Positions 8,818 to 18,532 are shown, counted from the first letter of the stretch. The stretch is 64,000 bases of DNA from Flavobacteriaceae bacterium CRH (GCA_001507425.1 LMAJ01000020.1:29377-93376), one strand, 5' to 3'. The notes: generated by a model not told the origin, from the sequence alone. Made by a program: numbers and translations.

Positions 8818-10041
8818 TTATTCTCCTATAATTTTTTTCAATTTTGATAAAAGATCATTATCTGCATGAGCTCTAAGTACAATTTTTCCTGTTGGATCTA
8901 CCAAAACACATTGCGGAATATTAGCATAATTAAGATCATACGCTTTTGACACTGAACTCACAGGATCACCGGTTTTTAAATTAAGTCCGCCATAATCGCT
9001 GACATTAAGCCAGTTCATATTGTTGTCTTTTATGAGTTTTTTCCAGGTATTTTTTACTTCGGTCTCATAATTTTTGTCTTCTTTCATTTGTTCCTGTCTT
9101 TCATAGGATACGCCAAGAACGGTAAACTTTTTGTTGTCGATTTTTTTATAGGCTTTACTAACGTTAAATATCTGACTGTCATTTCCCATAATCATAGAAT
9201 GCCAGAACCAAACCAATACATATTTACCACGAAGCGACGATAACTTAACAGAATTTCCCAGTGTATCATTCAATGTAAAATCAGGTGCTGTAGCGCCAAG
9301 GTCGATATTTTTTGCAACGGTCAATCTGGCGGCAATTGTTTTTCCTGCATTAGAATTACGAACTTCTTTGGTAAAATGATTAAATCTGGATTCATCAACT
9401 TTAAAATTCAGTGCTTTTCCTTTTAATTCTTTTTTGAAACTGGTTATAAAGGCCAGATAACTATCTGAATTATTGGCTATAAAAGTACTATCTGTATCTA
9501 GTCTTTTTTGTTTGAGTACTTTATCCAGATTTTTTAATCTAGTCAAAGCGGTATCATTTTGCTCTTTTCTATATTTAGCTCCCAATTCATTCAATTTTCT
9601 GTTTTCAATATTCAAAGGTTCGTAGAGACTGATTATATAGGCATAATCTTTTTGCGCCTTTCCTCCTGTTGCAACAGCAGTTTTCAAATCCTGCTTTCCG
9701 GTGATGGTTGTTGTGCCTGCTTCAAGGAAAAAATTTAGCTGATCATCTGCCAAACTTTGTCTTGTTGTACTCCAGGCATTAGGGTTCGATGGATTTAAAA
9801 CAATAGTTGCCTGAGCCGGATCTCCTATTGTTCCTTTCAGCACAAATACGCCGTCTTTAATTTGGGTAGAATCTGCAGTATATTTGTCGCCGTCTTTATA
9901 ATGCATTCTTATTTTTCCTTGTTTGTCTTTTCCTAAATTTCCTTTTACTGTAAAGGCTTTTTGGGCATTTACTGCCGAAAATGTAATGCAAGCTGCTAAT
10001 ACAATTCCTGTTTTAGAAAAAATTGCTTTTATAATTTTCAT
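8818..10041 (-). CDS. DUF4369-like/thioredoxin-fold protein lacking the CxxC
   Basis: The 407-residue protein has a signal peptide (about 26 residues), an N-terminal beta-rich DUF4369-like domain (about 27-125), a helical linker, and a C-terminal AhpC/TSA-thioredoxin fold from about 247. The fold starts with APDFTLNDTLGNSVKLSSL and YVLVWFWHSMIMGND. In relatives the place after WFW holds WCxPC; here it reads HSMIMGN, so both redox cysteines are missing. The fold is otherwise conserved, including the cis-proline region IPQCVLVD. It probably binds or chaperones rather than reducing disulfides. A CxxC-bearing paralogue follows directly. Confidence 0.75.
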   Translation of the reverse strand: MKIIKAIFSKTGIVLAACITFSAVNAQKAFTVKGNLGKDKQGKIRMHYKDGDKYTADSTQIKDGVFVLKGTIGDPAQATIVLNPSNPNAWSTTRQSLADDQLNFFLEAGTTTITGKQDLKTAVATGGKAQKDYAYIISLYEPLNIENRKLNELGAKYRKEQNDTALTRLKNLDKVLKQKRLDTDSTFIANNSDSYLAFITSFKKELKGKALNFKVDESRFNHFTKEVRNSNAGKTIAARLTVAKNIDLGATAPDFTLNDTLGNSVKLSSLRGKYVLVWFWHSMIMGNDSQIFNVSKAYKKIDNKKFTVLGVSYERQEQMKEDKNYETEVKNTWKKLIKDNNMNWLNVSDYGGLNLKTGDPVSSVSKAYDLNYANIPQCVLVDPTGKIVLRAHADNDLLSKLKKIIGE

Positions 10042-10092
10042 TTTTTTTATCTTTTAATGTGAAGTCGAAAACCAAAAAAAGGGCAATAAATC

Positions 10093-10131
10093 CCTAACCA
10101 AAATTTCTTTTAGTCTGAATTTTTGGTTAGG
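10093..10131 (-). other. Stem-loop between the SusD gene and the thioredoxin-fold gene
   Basis: CCTAACCAAAA near 10093 is an inverted repeat of TTTTTGGTTAGG ending at 10131. It sits just after the susD-like stop, and a run of seven Ts (minus strand) follows some 20 bases later. It may be a leaky terminator or an mRNA-stabilising hairpin that sets a lower level for the downstream enzymes, as often seen after susCD. Confidence 0.45.
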
Positions 10132-10162
10132 CTGATGATTTATTTCCTGAGTTTTCTAACTC

Positions 10163-11647
10163 TTATTGATTGTTTTGCATTCCTGGATTTGCGTTCATAT
10201 ACGTTTGCGGGAATCGTAATGTTAGTCTTTCCGGTCTTAAAGTATAAACCGTTGCAACATTTGAGTCGTCGTAAACTGTGTGCGTAGTTTTTAGAGTTGC
10301 CGCAATTGCCGCGTTTGAATCTACAGAGATTCTTCGCATATCAAACCAGCGATATCCTTCGTTGGCAAATTCACGGATACGTTCTTCTAAAATAAATTTT
10401 ATTAGAGAAACCTGATCTCCCGCAATGTTCGAAGGAACTGAAGCTACTGCAACTGGCATTCTGTTTTTTCTCAATGTTTCTACATCGGTAACTGCGCCAG
10501 AAAGATCATTTAATCTTGCTTTACATTCGGAACGAAGCAAATACAATTCTGATAATTCTAAACCAAAGCGAGTATATTGTGCTGCATATTTACGCAATCT
10601 TCCGTAAGGATTTGTATCGCCGTATTGGTATGTTGCCGAATACATGTTCAATCTTAAATCGCCTGGTTCATACAAAGCTGCTGTTTCGTTACTAATTGCA
10701 GAGCCGTTAATTCCGGGTCCGTTTCCGCTAAAGGGATTGTAACAAACTTTTGAAAGAATAGATTCTGTCAAATCATTTTTGTTATTTCCAGGAGCATTTG
10801 GCCCTGAATAAGAATCAATGGGTAAAAATGATCCTCCGGCAGCAAATTCAACATTATAATCGTACAATTTTGGAGTTGTTGAGCTGGCTTGTAAATCATT
10901 AAAAGCGGCATTTAAATAAGGCAATGCTTCTGTATATTTTCCCATAAAAAGATATACTTTTCCTAAAAGACCTTCGGCAGCGGGTTTTGACATGCGTGTG
11001 CGAATGGTATTTTGTAAAGGTAAATCGGTAATAGCCTGAGTTAAATCGCTTATAATAAAATCGTAAGTCTGCTGTACTGTTCCTCTTTCAAAAGTTTTTA
11101 AAGTAGCATCTGCAGTTGTAATAACCGGAAAACCAAGATCTGTTGCGGCACTTGAGGCTTTATAAGGTTTTGCATATAAATTTACCAAAAGGAAATTCTC
11201 AAATGCACGAGTCGCCATCGCTTCTGCCTTTAGCGATTTTTTCTGTGCTTCTGTACCTTCTGTAGAATTCATTACCTCGTTTATTATTTTATTACAAGTG
11301 TAAATATTTCCTAAACCTAAACTTAAATCGCGATTCATTGAGAACGAATCATCTGAAGGCTGATAAATGACATCATCCCATCTAAAAAGTCTTTGTGCCA
11401 AAACATTATTAGAATTCAGATCTGTACCATTTGCCGAAATTTCATCACCAAGCCATAATGGAACCTGAGTTGCTCCTCCGGCTTCATAATAATAAAAACT
11501 TTTATAATTCATTAATAAATCATAATCGTTTGTCGTTACTGCAAGCTGGCTGCCTTGAGGAACAACATCTAGAAAGTCAGTACTACACGACATTAAAGAT
11601 GTTACCAGTATTATTAAAAAGGACGTTATTTTTATATATTTTTTCAT
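10163..11647 (-). CDS. SusD/RagB-family outer-membrane lipoprotein
   Basis: This 494-residue lipoprotein has a lipobox ending at C21 (SLMSC). It has the usual SusD layout: an N-terminal helical TPR-like body, motifs such as ARAFENFLLVNLYAKPY near residue 150, and ELYLLRSECKARL and EERIREFANEGYRWFDMRR in the C-terminal half. It forms the hinged lid on the SusC channel. It starts 21 bases after susC. Unlike sugar-utilisation loci, its operon carries peptidases and thioredoxins instead of glycosidases, so its ligand is more likely a peptide or protein fragment. Confidence 0.92.
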   Translation of the reverse strand: MKKYIKITSFLIILVTSLMSCSTDFLDVVPQGSQLAVTTNDYDLLMNYKSFYYYEAGGATQVPLWLGDEISANGTDLNSNNVLAQRLFRWDDVIYQPSDDSFSMNRDLSLGLGNIYTCNKIINEVMNSTEGTEAQKKSLKAEAMATRAFENFLLVNLYAKPYKASSAATDLGFPVITTADATLKTFERGTVQQTYDFIISDLTQAITDLPLQNTIRTRMSKPAAEGLLGKVYLFMGKYTEALPYLNAAFNDLQASSTTPKLYDYNVEFAAGGSFLPIDSYSGPNAPGNNKNDLTESILSKVCYNPFSGNGPGINGSAISNETAALYEPGDLRLNMYSATYQYGDTNPYGRLRKYAAQYTRFGLELSELYLLRSECKARLNDLSGAVTDVETLRKNRMPVAVASVPSNIAGDQVSLIKFILEERIREFANEGYRWFDMRRISVDSNAAIAATLKTTHTVYDDSNVATVYTLRPERLTLRFPQTYMNANPGMQNNQ

Positions 11648-11668
11648 ATCCGTATTTTTTAAAGTAGG

Positions 11669-14600
11669 TTAAAGTGAAATATTTAAACTCAAGTTAACAG
11701 GATGTTTTGTTTGTGGAATAATTCTGACTCCCTGAGAAAAATTTGCATATTCCGGATCGATATCGGCATTATTGGCTTTCCATAACATAAAGTTCGACAT
11801 CTGTAAATTCAAACTAAAAGCCGCCAAATGCATGGATTGTAAAACTTTATCAGAAAAACTGTAACGCAGTGTTATATCTCTCATTTTTATATAAGAAGCA
11901 TCGCTGACATTGATATCACCTTTTGTATAATAATCTGTATTTCTTCGGTCAAAATTGATAAAAGCCTGAGGAACATACGACGGAATATTAGTGTTAGCTT
12001 CGTCTCCCGGATTTTGCCAGCGATTTGCAAATGATTGATTAATGTTTCCGTCAAAAGCTGCAGATGCTGTCATTCTTCCGGAGTAAAAAGTATTTACATC
12101 ATTTCTCATTACATTGCCCATACTATAAACCATATTGGCTGTTAAGCTAAGTCCTTTGTAAGTAAATGTATTGGTTAAACCTCCATTAAAAACCGGCTGT
12201 GTTGTTCCCATATACTTCAAATCTTCCGGTTTTACAGCATTCGGATCTTTGGTAATGGTACCATCTGCCAATTTAATCATTGGATCTCCTAAATTATCCA
12301 ACCCAACAAAATCGTATGCAAATAACGGCTGCATGCTGTAACCTGATCTGTAATTTAAGGCTAATACTTCCTGCGCCGTTGTGGCAAGAGAAGTCGAGTA
12401 TGATTCTAATTTATTTTTGTTATAACTGAAAACAAAATTAGTAGACCAATTAAAATCTTTAGCACGTAAATTCACCGTTCTAAGTGTCAATTCGACACCT
12501 CTGTTTTTGAGACTTCCAATATTTCCAAGACCAGTTTCACTTCCTGTAAATGGGTTAAAAGGAACAGTTCCCAACATGTTAGTTGTATGTTTGTCGTATG
12601 CATCTAAACTACCTGTAATTGCATTATTTAATAATACAAAGTCAAGCCCTAAGTTGATTGTTTTGGTACTTTCCCAAGCTAATTTTGTGTTGGCCAAAGA
12701 ACCAATTCTTAAAGATGGTCCGGCAAGATCTACAGAAGTTGCCACAGAAAGAATATCAAAATTAGACGAAGCTCCAACATAAGGCGAGTTTCCGGTAATA
12801 CCGTAGGTTCCTCTTAATGCCAGATTATTCATCCAGTCCATGTTTTTCATAAAGTCTTCTTTACCCAAAAACCATTTTCCACCAATACTCCAAACCGGTT
12901 TGTTTTGTGCCGAATTGTCTGAACCAAAAAGATTACTGTGATCTACCCTCCAACTTGCATCGATACCATATTTATGATTGAACATATAACTTCCCAAAGC
13001 AAAATAAGAACTCACACGCGATGGTTTTTCAAGAATTGGTAAAAAAGGAAGTGTTGTATACGAGCCTCTAAAACTTGGTACTGTACCAAAAACACCATTT
13101 GTTAATGCGACATAATTGATTTGAGGATATGTACCTAATGCTTCATTATAACCCAGAATTCTTGTCGAACTTCCGCTACCTACTTGTTCATTGGCTTCCT
13201 GACCAAACTGAAGATCTAAACGATCTTTATCGTCTCTGAAATTTTTGGTATAAATCAATTGGTTACGAACCGTCCAGTTCAACTGTTCTGTATTTCCAGT
13301 TACATAAGTTCCGCCCGTTGTTGGCAAATAATAAACTGGTGTTGAGGCAAGCGTTGGCGCAACCGTTAAACCTAATACTTGTAATCTTAATGCAAGACTT
13401 TTGGCATCATCATAAGATTTACTATTTCCATTTACTTTTATATACCCATAAGTTCCTTTAAAACTTAAGCCTTTGTATAAATTAAGATTAAAACCTGCTG
13501 TAAGATCAAATCCTAAATCATTATTTTTAGTATATCCGTAATTTACCTCATCAAGTGGTCGGTAATCAAGATTGATACGGCTTCTGGCTTGAAAATCTAA
13601 ACGTGTGGCCTCGCTCCATCCTAACATATAAGGCATATTTATACTGTTTCCTTGTTCGTCTTTAAACAATTGATACGGGAGAAAACTGTTTAAAATACCT
13701 ATTTGACGCTTCTCTGATGATGAACTATTATTAAGCGAAAAATTTAAAAATACTTTAAAGTTTTTGCTGAAATCATAGTCTTGGTTAATGGCGATTCTAT
13801 ATGTTTTACCTTCACTTCCCGGACGATTATTTTGTGTATCTACATAATTTACAGAAGTATAAAAACTATAAGCATTTGTTCCTCCGGATAACGAAAGTGT
13901 ATGCCCCATACTGTAAGCATCTCGATACCATAAGTTATCTACCTGGCTTCTATTATCTGTTGCTGCAAGAGCATTTAATTTTTGATCGGCTTCTGCCTGC
14001 GAAATTAAACCGCGATATTGATCGTAAAGAATTACTTCGTGAGGTGCCACAAATTGTCGGCTTAAAGACCCCCAAGGATAAACTGTTGGATTAAAAGTTT
14101 CTTTGGCCGCCTGAATGTATTGACTGCTATTCATCATTTTTCCGTAACCAAAATCCGGTTTTCCGTCAAAATTGAAATAGGAGTTATAATTAATGCTTAT
14201 TTTCTCGTTCTTTTTTCCTCTTTTAGTAGTAATAACTATTACGCCATTTGATGCTTTTGCACCCCAGATTGCGGCAGCGGCAGCATCTTTTAGCACGGTG
14301 ATATCTTCGATATCATCCGGATTTACAATACTAAAATCATTTACCAGAACACCATCAACCGCATAAATTGGATCTGTTGCTAATTGAATACTGCTTAATC
14401 CTCTTATAACACTTTTTTGGTTTTTACTGCCACTTCCATTTCTAGTTCCTCCCAAACCTTTAGGACCAGCAACTACGGTAAGACCGGCAACCATTCCTTC
14501 TAATCTCGAAACGACATTTTGATTTCCTCTTCGGCTGTCAAAAACTTGCATATTAGCTGAACTAAAAGATCCCGTAGCTCGCTCTTTACTTACTGTTTGA

Positions 14601-15250
14601 TATCCTGTCGATAATACAACTTCTTGTAAATTATAGCTGTCTACTTCCATCGTCATATCGATTATAGAAATGTTTCCAACCGTGACTTCTTTGGTTTTAA
14701 AACCAATATAAGAGAATGCCAAAACATCTTTAGTACTGTTTACCCTAATGGTAAAACTTCCGTCAAAATCAGTGTAAACTCCCGTTTTGGAACCTTTTAT
14801 ATAAACATTTACAGCTGGCAACGGATTTCCCGAATTGTCTTTTACAATTCCTTTTACAACAATTGGATCTCCTGCTTTTACTTCTTTTTCTTTGATAAGA
14901 ATAGCATTATTGGCAGATACAATAACTTCGAAATTGCCATAACTTAAACTTTTTTCCAAAAGTACATTGGCATCAATTACTCCTTTTGTCAGGTTTACTT
15001 TTGGAATATTATCAAAAAGACCGTCTTCGTAAATAAAGGTATATTTTGTTTGTTTTCGGATCATTTCGAAAACTTCATCAACTGTTACGGCTTTATCTGC
15101 ACTAATCGTGATTTTAGCATTCTGCGAGAATATTTTTCCCGGAGAGAAACTAAAAACAGTTGTACAGAATAAGAATATAAAAGTTTTCATAATAAACAGC
15201 ATAAACGATTTCCTGTTCGGGAAACCATTGTTAGTATATTTAAATTTCAT
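11669..15250 (-). CDS. SusC/RagA TonB-dependent transporter with STN signalling domain
   Basis: The 1193-residue outer-membrane protein starts with a long signal region (to about residue 43). A secretin/TonB short N-terminal (STN) domain follows at about 46-120 (KITISADKAVTVDEVFEMI), then a carboxypeptidase-regulatory-like domain at about 131-205, a plug domain (VVLSTGYQTVSKERATG onward) and a 22-strand barrel. The STN domain is what marks this transporter as a signalling one: it contacts a FecR protein in the inner membrane. FecR and the ECF sigma factor lie directly upstream, so substrate binding should induce the locus. Sequence identity will not reveal the cargo; the neighbours suggest peptides. 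Confidence 0.93.
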   Translation of the reverse strand: MKFKYTNNGFPNRKSFMLFIMKTFIFLFCTTVFSFSPGKIFSQNAKITISADKAVTVDEVFEMIRKQTKYTFIYEDGLFDNIPKVNLTKGVIDANVLLEKSLSYGNFEVIVSANNAILIKEKEVKAGDPIVVKGIVKDNSGNPLPAVNVYIKGSKTGVYTDFDGSFTIRVNSTKDVLAFSYIGFKTKEVTVGNISIIDMTMEVDSYNLQEVVLSTGYQTVSKERATGSFSSANMQVFDSRRGNQNVVSRLEGMVAGLTVVAGPKGLGGTRNGSGSKNQKSVIRGLSSIQLATDPIYAVDGVLVNDFSIVNPDDIEDITVLKDAAAAAIWGAKASNGVIVITTKRGKKNEKISINYNSYFNFDGKPDFGYGKMMNSSQYIQAAKETFNPTVYPWGSLSRQFVAPHEVILYDQYRGLISQAEADQKLNALAATDNRSQVDNLWYRDAYSMGHTLSLSGGTNAYSFYTSVNYVDTQNNRPGSEGKTYRIAINQDYDFSKNFKVFLNFSLNNSSSSEKRQIGILNSFLPYQLFKDEQGNSINMPYMLGWSEATRLDFQARSRINLDYRPLDEVNYGYTKNNDLGFDLTAGFNLNLYKGLSFKGTYGYIKVNGNSKSYDDAKSLALRLQVLGLTVAPTLASTPVYYLPTTGGTYVTGNTEQLNWTVRNQLIYTKNFRDDKDRLDLQFGQEANEQVGSGSSTRILGYNEALGTYPQINYVALTNGVFGTVPSFRGSYTTLPFLPILEKPSRVSSYFALGSYMFNHKYGIDASWRVDHSNLFGSDNSAQNKPVWSIGGKWFLGKEDFMKNMDWMNNLALRGTYGITGNSPYVGASSNFDILSVATSVDLAGPSLRIGSLANTKLAWESTKTINLGLDFVLLNNAITGSLDAYDKHTTNMLGTVPFNPFTGSETGLGNIGSLKNRGVELTLRTVNLRAKDFNWSTNFVFSYNKNKLESYSTSLATTAQEVLALNYRSGYSMQPLFAYDFVGLDNLGDPMIKLADGTITKDPNAVKPEDLKYMGTTQPVFNGGLTNTFTYKGLSLTANMVYSMGNVMRNDVNTFYSGRMTASAAFDGNINQSFANRWQNPGDEANTNIPSYVPQAFINFDRRNTDYYTKGDINVSDASYIKMRDITLRYSFSDKVLQSMHLAAFSLNLQMSNFMLWKANNADIDPEYANFSQGVRIIPQTKHPVNLSLNISL

Positions 15251-15347
15251 AAATTTGAATGTTGGTTAGTTAAATTTTTTAATTAGGTAACATTTTACAA
15301 GAGGGATAAAGTGCATTACTGTCCAAGGTTGTGACTTTATTCCCTTT

Positions 15348-16517
15348 TTATTTTATAATAATCTTTCCATTTTTCACTTCATAGGCATTAATAGATTTGG
15401 TTGTTTGTATGGTTGTTAAAATTTCTCGTATATCCTGATCTTTTCGTAAAACTCCGTTGAATTTTACACTTTCGAGTTTTTTATTTTCAAATGTGACATC
15501 GACATTGTACCAGCGTGATAAAACTTTCATAATTTCCTTAAGAGGCATTGTCCTAAAGCTAAAAAATCCTTCTTTCCAGGCCACAGAACTGTAAACATCA
15601 ACTTTTGAAACATTGATACTGTTGGTAATCAAATTAAAATCTGATTGTTCTTTGGGAACTAACAGTTGTTTTTTATTGGGCGGAATACTTACGGCAACTT
15701 TTCCTTCTACCAGCGTGGTGTAAATATTATTTTCGTCGTTATACGCTTTAATATTAAACTGAGTTCCTATTACCTGAACAGTTTGTTTCTTGGTAAAAAC
15801 TTCAAATTTCGAACCTTTGTGCGCTGTACTTGGCGATACTTCAAAATAGGCTTCTCCATAAATCAATTCTACTTTTCTCATTTTTCCGTCAACAAATGCT
15901 ACCGGATATTTCAATTGTGATTCTGAGTTTAGCCAAACTTTTGTTCCATCGGCCAATTGTACAAAAAACTGCCCTCCTCTGGGAATCGTCAAATAATTAG
16001 AACCAATTGCTATTGCTGTTGTTGCTTCTCCTTTAGGATCATATACTATATGTTCTCCGTTACTATTTAAAGTTGATGTTTTGTAATTCGTGCCTTTTTC
16101 CAAAGCTACTTTAGAGCCATCTTCTAATGTTAGGATTGCTTTATTGTTTCCTATTTCAATTGGTGTATTTACCACAATCGGATTTTTTACCGAAGTTTCG
16201 TTATTGAAGAAAAAGAAATAAGAAACTGAAAATAATAGTATAACGGATGCAGCAGCAGCATATTTATACCACGATCTGTAGATAGAGAAAACAGGAACTT
16301 CCTGTTCTTTTACAGATTTATCCAGAATTGCTTTCCAGGCCCTGTCTTTATTAACTAAAGAATAATCATTGATTTTTTGGACTATCTTTTCAAAATCAAC
16401 AGATTTTGAAAATGGATATTCGGCATTGAATGCTTTCAAACGAGACTTTTCGTCATCGCTTAAAATTTTCAATTTCTTTTTGATAATCAGTTTTGAGATA
16501 GAAAAAATATCTTTCAT
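15348..16517 (-). CDS. FecR-family anti-sigma factor
   Basis: The 389-residue protein has a cytoplasmic N-terminal part (1-85) that should bind the sigma factor, one membrane helix near 88-106 (YAAAASVILLFSVSYFFFF), and a periplasmic FecR domain (about 165-270) with PRGGQFFVQLADGTKVWLN. The C-terminal part, from about 320, resembles the DUF4974/STN-contacting region. It lies between the sigma gene (115 bases away) and susC (98 bases). It would hold the sigma factor inactive until the STN domain of the SusC protein signals. Confidence 0.92.
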   Translation of the reverse strand: MKDIFSISKLIIKKKLKILSDDEKSRLKAFNAEYPFSKSVDFEKIVQKINDYSLVNKDRAWKAILDKSVKEQEVPVFSIYRSWYKYAAAASVILLFSVSYFFFFNNETSVKNPIVVNTPIEIGNNKAILTLEDGSKVALEKGTNYKTSTLNSNGEHIVYDPKGEATTAIAIGSNYLTIPRGGQFFVQLADGTKVWLNSESQLKYPVAFVDGKMRKVELIYGEAYFEVSPSTAHKGSKFEVFTKKQTVQVIGTQFNIKAYNDENNIYTTLVEGKVAVSIPPNKKQLLVPKEQSDFNLITNSINVSKVDVYSSVAWKEGFFSFRTMPLKEIMKVLSRWYNVDVTFENKKLESVKFNGVLRKDQDIREILTTIQTTKSINAYEVKNGKIIIK

Positions 16518-16631
16518 TCTATTAAGCTTTTATATAGAACAACTAATAGTAGAAAAGGTACTATTGAATTTTAAACTTTTTTTAATAAAAAGTAAACTAA
16601 TAGTTAAAAGTATGTATATTCTGAGGCATTA

Positions 16632-17192
16632 TTATGATAATAGAAAATATAATATGGTATCTAAATCTTTAAACTGACCTCTTAAAATTGTATAAGATTG
16701 CGATTTTAGTGTTTTTACCGTCTGCAGTTTTATTCCCAGCGAGTCTGCTATTTCGGCATTTGACTGCCCGATGAGACTTAATTTAATAATTTCTTTTTTA
16801 CGATCCGGAAGCAGTTCAATCGCTTTATGAAGTTGTCGAACTATTTCTTCTTCTAATATTTGTTCTAAAAATAAACTATCGTCTTCCAGTAATTGTATAT
16901 TATTGGCTGCATATTTATCTTTTACCTTACTGTGTTTGATAAAATTAAAGCATTTGTTGCGGGTTGCTTTGTATAAATATACTTTTAAAGAAACTGCATC
17001 AGGAAATGTCAGCTCTTTTTCCCAAAGCTCTACAAAAATATCCTGAACTAAATCTTCGCACTCATCACTTAATGACAAAAAACGACACCCATACGAAACT
17101 AATGCATCATAATAGGTATCAAATATTTTTTTTAAATCACTTTTATTAAGTGTGCTTTGATTGTATTCCAAAAGAGAATCTGTTTTTAGCAA
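16632..17192 (-). CDS. ECF RNA polymerase sigma factor (FecI-like, Bacteroidota type)
   Basis: The 186-residue protein has sigma region 2 (residues 23-60, with DECEDLVQDIFVELWEKE) and region 4 (about 128-172, with LPDRKKEIIKLSLIGQSNAE). It lacks extra domains. No ATG is available: the frame starts with TTG at 17192, and the next upstream codons carry no ATG before a stop at 17237-17235, so TTG is the likely start. It should direct transcription of the SusCD/peptidase locus after release by FecR, and probably of itself. Confidence 0.9.
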   Translation of the reverse strand: MLKTDSLLEYNQSTLNKSDLKKIFDTYYDALVSYGCRFLSLSDECEDLVQDIFVELWEKELTFPDAVSLKVYLYKATRNKCFNFIKHSKVKDKYAANNIQLLEDDSLFLEQILEEEIVRQLHKAIELLPDRKKEIIKLSLIGQSNAEIADSLGIKLQTVKTLKSQSYTILRGQFKDLDTILYFLLS

Positions 17193-17619
17193 AAATATAT
17201 AAATATGATTACCTACGATAAAATTAGCTGCTAATTACATTAAAATGATTTTCGGCTATTGACTTTTCTCATTTTATAATTTATATCGCTAAATAATGTC
17301 AATTGGATCGATTGAAGCTAAAACATTTTGCAATTAAAATTTTCATTTAAATAAATTAATAAGCAAATACCTATTTGAATAAACTTTAATCAAAGTATAA
17401 AATTAAACTTTTAAATTTTTTATTAAAATTTCTTATTTACAATTATAGACAACAAGAATTATCACATATTTAAAAAATGTAAGTGAGGTACATAAAAGAT
17501 ACAAATTTATAGATCATTGCTGTTGAGCATCGTAAATTTTAGCGAAAGAAAGAAGTGTGCAACACAGTGCTGATTATTTTCATATTCTCCAAAATTTATA
17601 AGTGTTTGGCTGATCTGAA
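17193..17619. other. AT-rich gap between the sigma and AraC genes
   Basis: About 430 bases hold no ORF, tRNA or strong hairpin that I can see. The AraC gene ends toward it and the sigma gene starts from it, so it must contain the sigma promoter, but I could not find a convincing TTG/TAnnTTTG pair. Confidence 0.5.
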
Positions 17620-18471
17620 TTAAATAAATTTTGGAATTAAGTGGAGCTTTCGAAATTCTTTTGGGCTAATTCCTTTTGCCTTCCTGAAAAATTTATTTAG
17701 GTGGCTTTCGTCTGTAAAACTGAATTCGTTCGCAATTTCTGATATTCTAAGATCGCTGAATTTAAGCCTGGCCTCGATGAGCTTAATTTTAAGATTGCCA
17801 ATATATTGTTGGTAACTTTGCCCTGTTTGTTGTTTAAAATACTTTCCTAGGTAATTGTCTGAAATGCCGAAATGGCTACCTACGACTTCCGACCTGAGCA
17901 AATCAGGATGATAGATATTGGATTGCAGATAATTGAGGATTTCTACAATTTTCTCCGAAGCATTTGATTTCAGGCCCGATGGTAAATATTTCGCGATATT
18001 TCTCGCCACGATCACAATCAGCAAATTGACTAGAAGCCTGACAAGTTCTAGGTTGTAAAGATCCGTATTTTCCAACTCAGAGCAAACGGTATCTACGAAA
18101 GATTTCACTACCTCCTTATCATTCCTGTTTTTTAGTATACATCCCGGCTGATGGCTTGCGTTATGAAGGATATATTCCATCTTTCGCAAATCGTCAGGAC
18201 TTAATAATCCTGATTTAAGGTAGATCTGATTGAACCGCAAAAAAAAGAATTTAGTGGTTTCTGCTATTTCAAAAGCATGGCAATCCTCGGGAGTTATAAG
18301 GAACATGTGCCCTGGCTTATAGGCAAACTTATTTTGGTTTATACATTGCATGCCGCTGCCGGAAATGATATAGACCAGTTCAAAAAACAAATGACGGTGC
18401 CCATTCTTGGGGCATTCATCCATTGTTTTGATGACGATTTCAAATGGTTGGTATATGGACTCGCGCAACAT
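17620..18471 (-). CDS. AraC-family transcriptional regulator
   Basis: The 283-residue protein has an N-terminal cupin-like sensing domain (about 15-100, with HRHLFFELVYIISGSG and PGHMFLITPEDCHAF). Two helix-turn-helix motifs close it (about 185-280, with LGKYFKQQTGQSYQQY and ISEIANEFSFTDESHLNKFF). It is divergent from the cupin-MRJP gene 85 bases away and most likely controls it from the shared gap. Its codons (CTG, GCC, GGC and CGC are frequent) look more GC-rich than those of the genes to the left, as in its partner, suggesting the two were acquired together. The ligand is unknown. Confidence 0.9.
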   Translation of the reverse strand: MLRESIYQPFEIVIKTMDECPKNGHRHLFFELVYIISGSGMQCINQNKFAYKPGHMFLITPEDCHAFEIAETTKFFFLRFNQIYLKSGLLSPDDLRKMEYILHNASHQPGCILKNRNDKEVVKSFVDTVCSELENTDLYNLELVRLLVNLLIVIVARNIAKYLPSGLKSNASEKIVEILNYLQSNIYHPDLLRSEVVGSHFGISDNYLGKYFKQQTGQSYQQYIGNLKIKLIEARLKFSDLRISEIANEFSFTDESHLNKFFRKAKGISPKEFRKLHLIPKFI

Positions 18472-18475
18472 AGTT

Positions 18476-18532
18476 TTACTATTTTTTGGAAGATTTATAC
18501 TTTTTTTGAAGCGTAAAAATAGTATAAATTTG
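18476..18532. promoter_or_regulatory. Divergent promoter/operator between AraC and cupin-MRJP genes
   Basis: A TAAATTTG element at 18525-18532 fits the flavobacterial -7 consensus TAnnTTTG for the rightward gene. A TTTG at 18505-18508 stands 16 bases upstream, slightly short of the usual spacing. A near-perfect inverted repeat (18494-18507 and 18515-18528, TTTATACT...AGTATAAA) covers both elements. A weaker direct repeat 19 bases apart (18477-18492, 18496-18511) is also present and would suit an AraC-type dimer. Confidence 0.5.
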
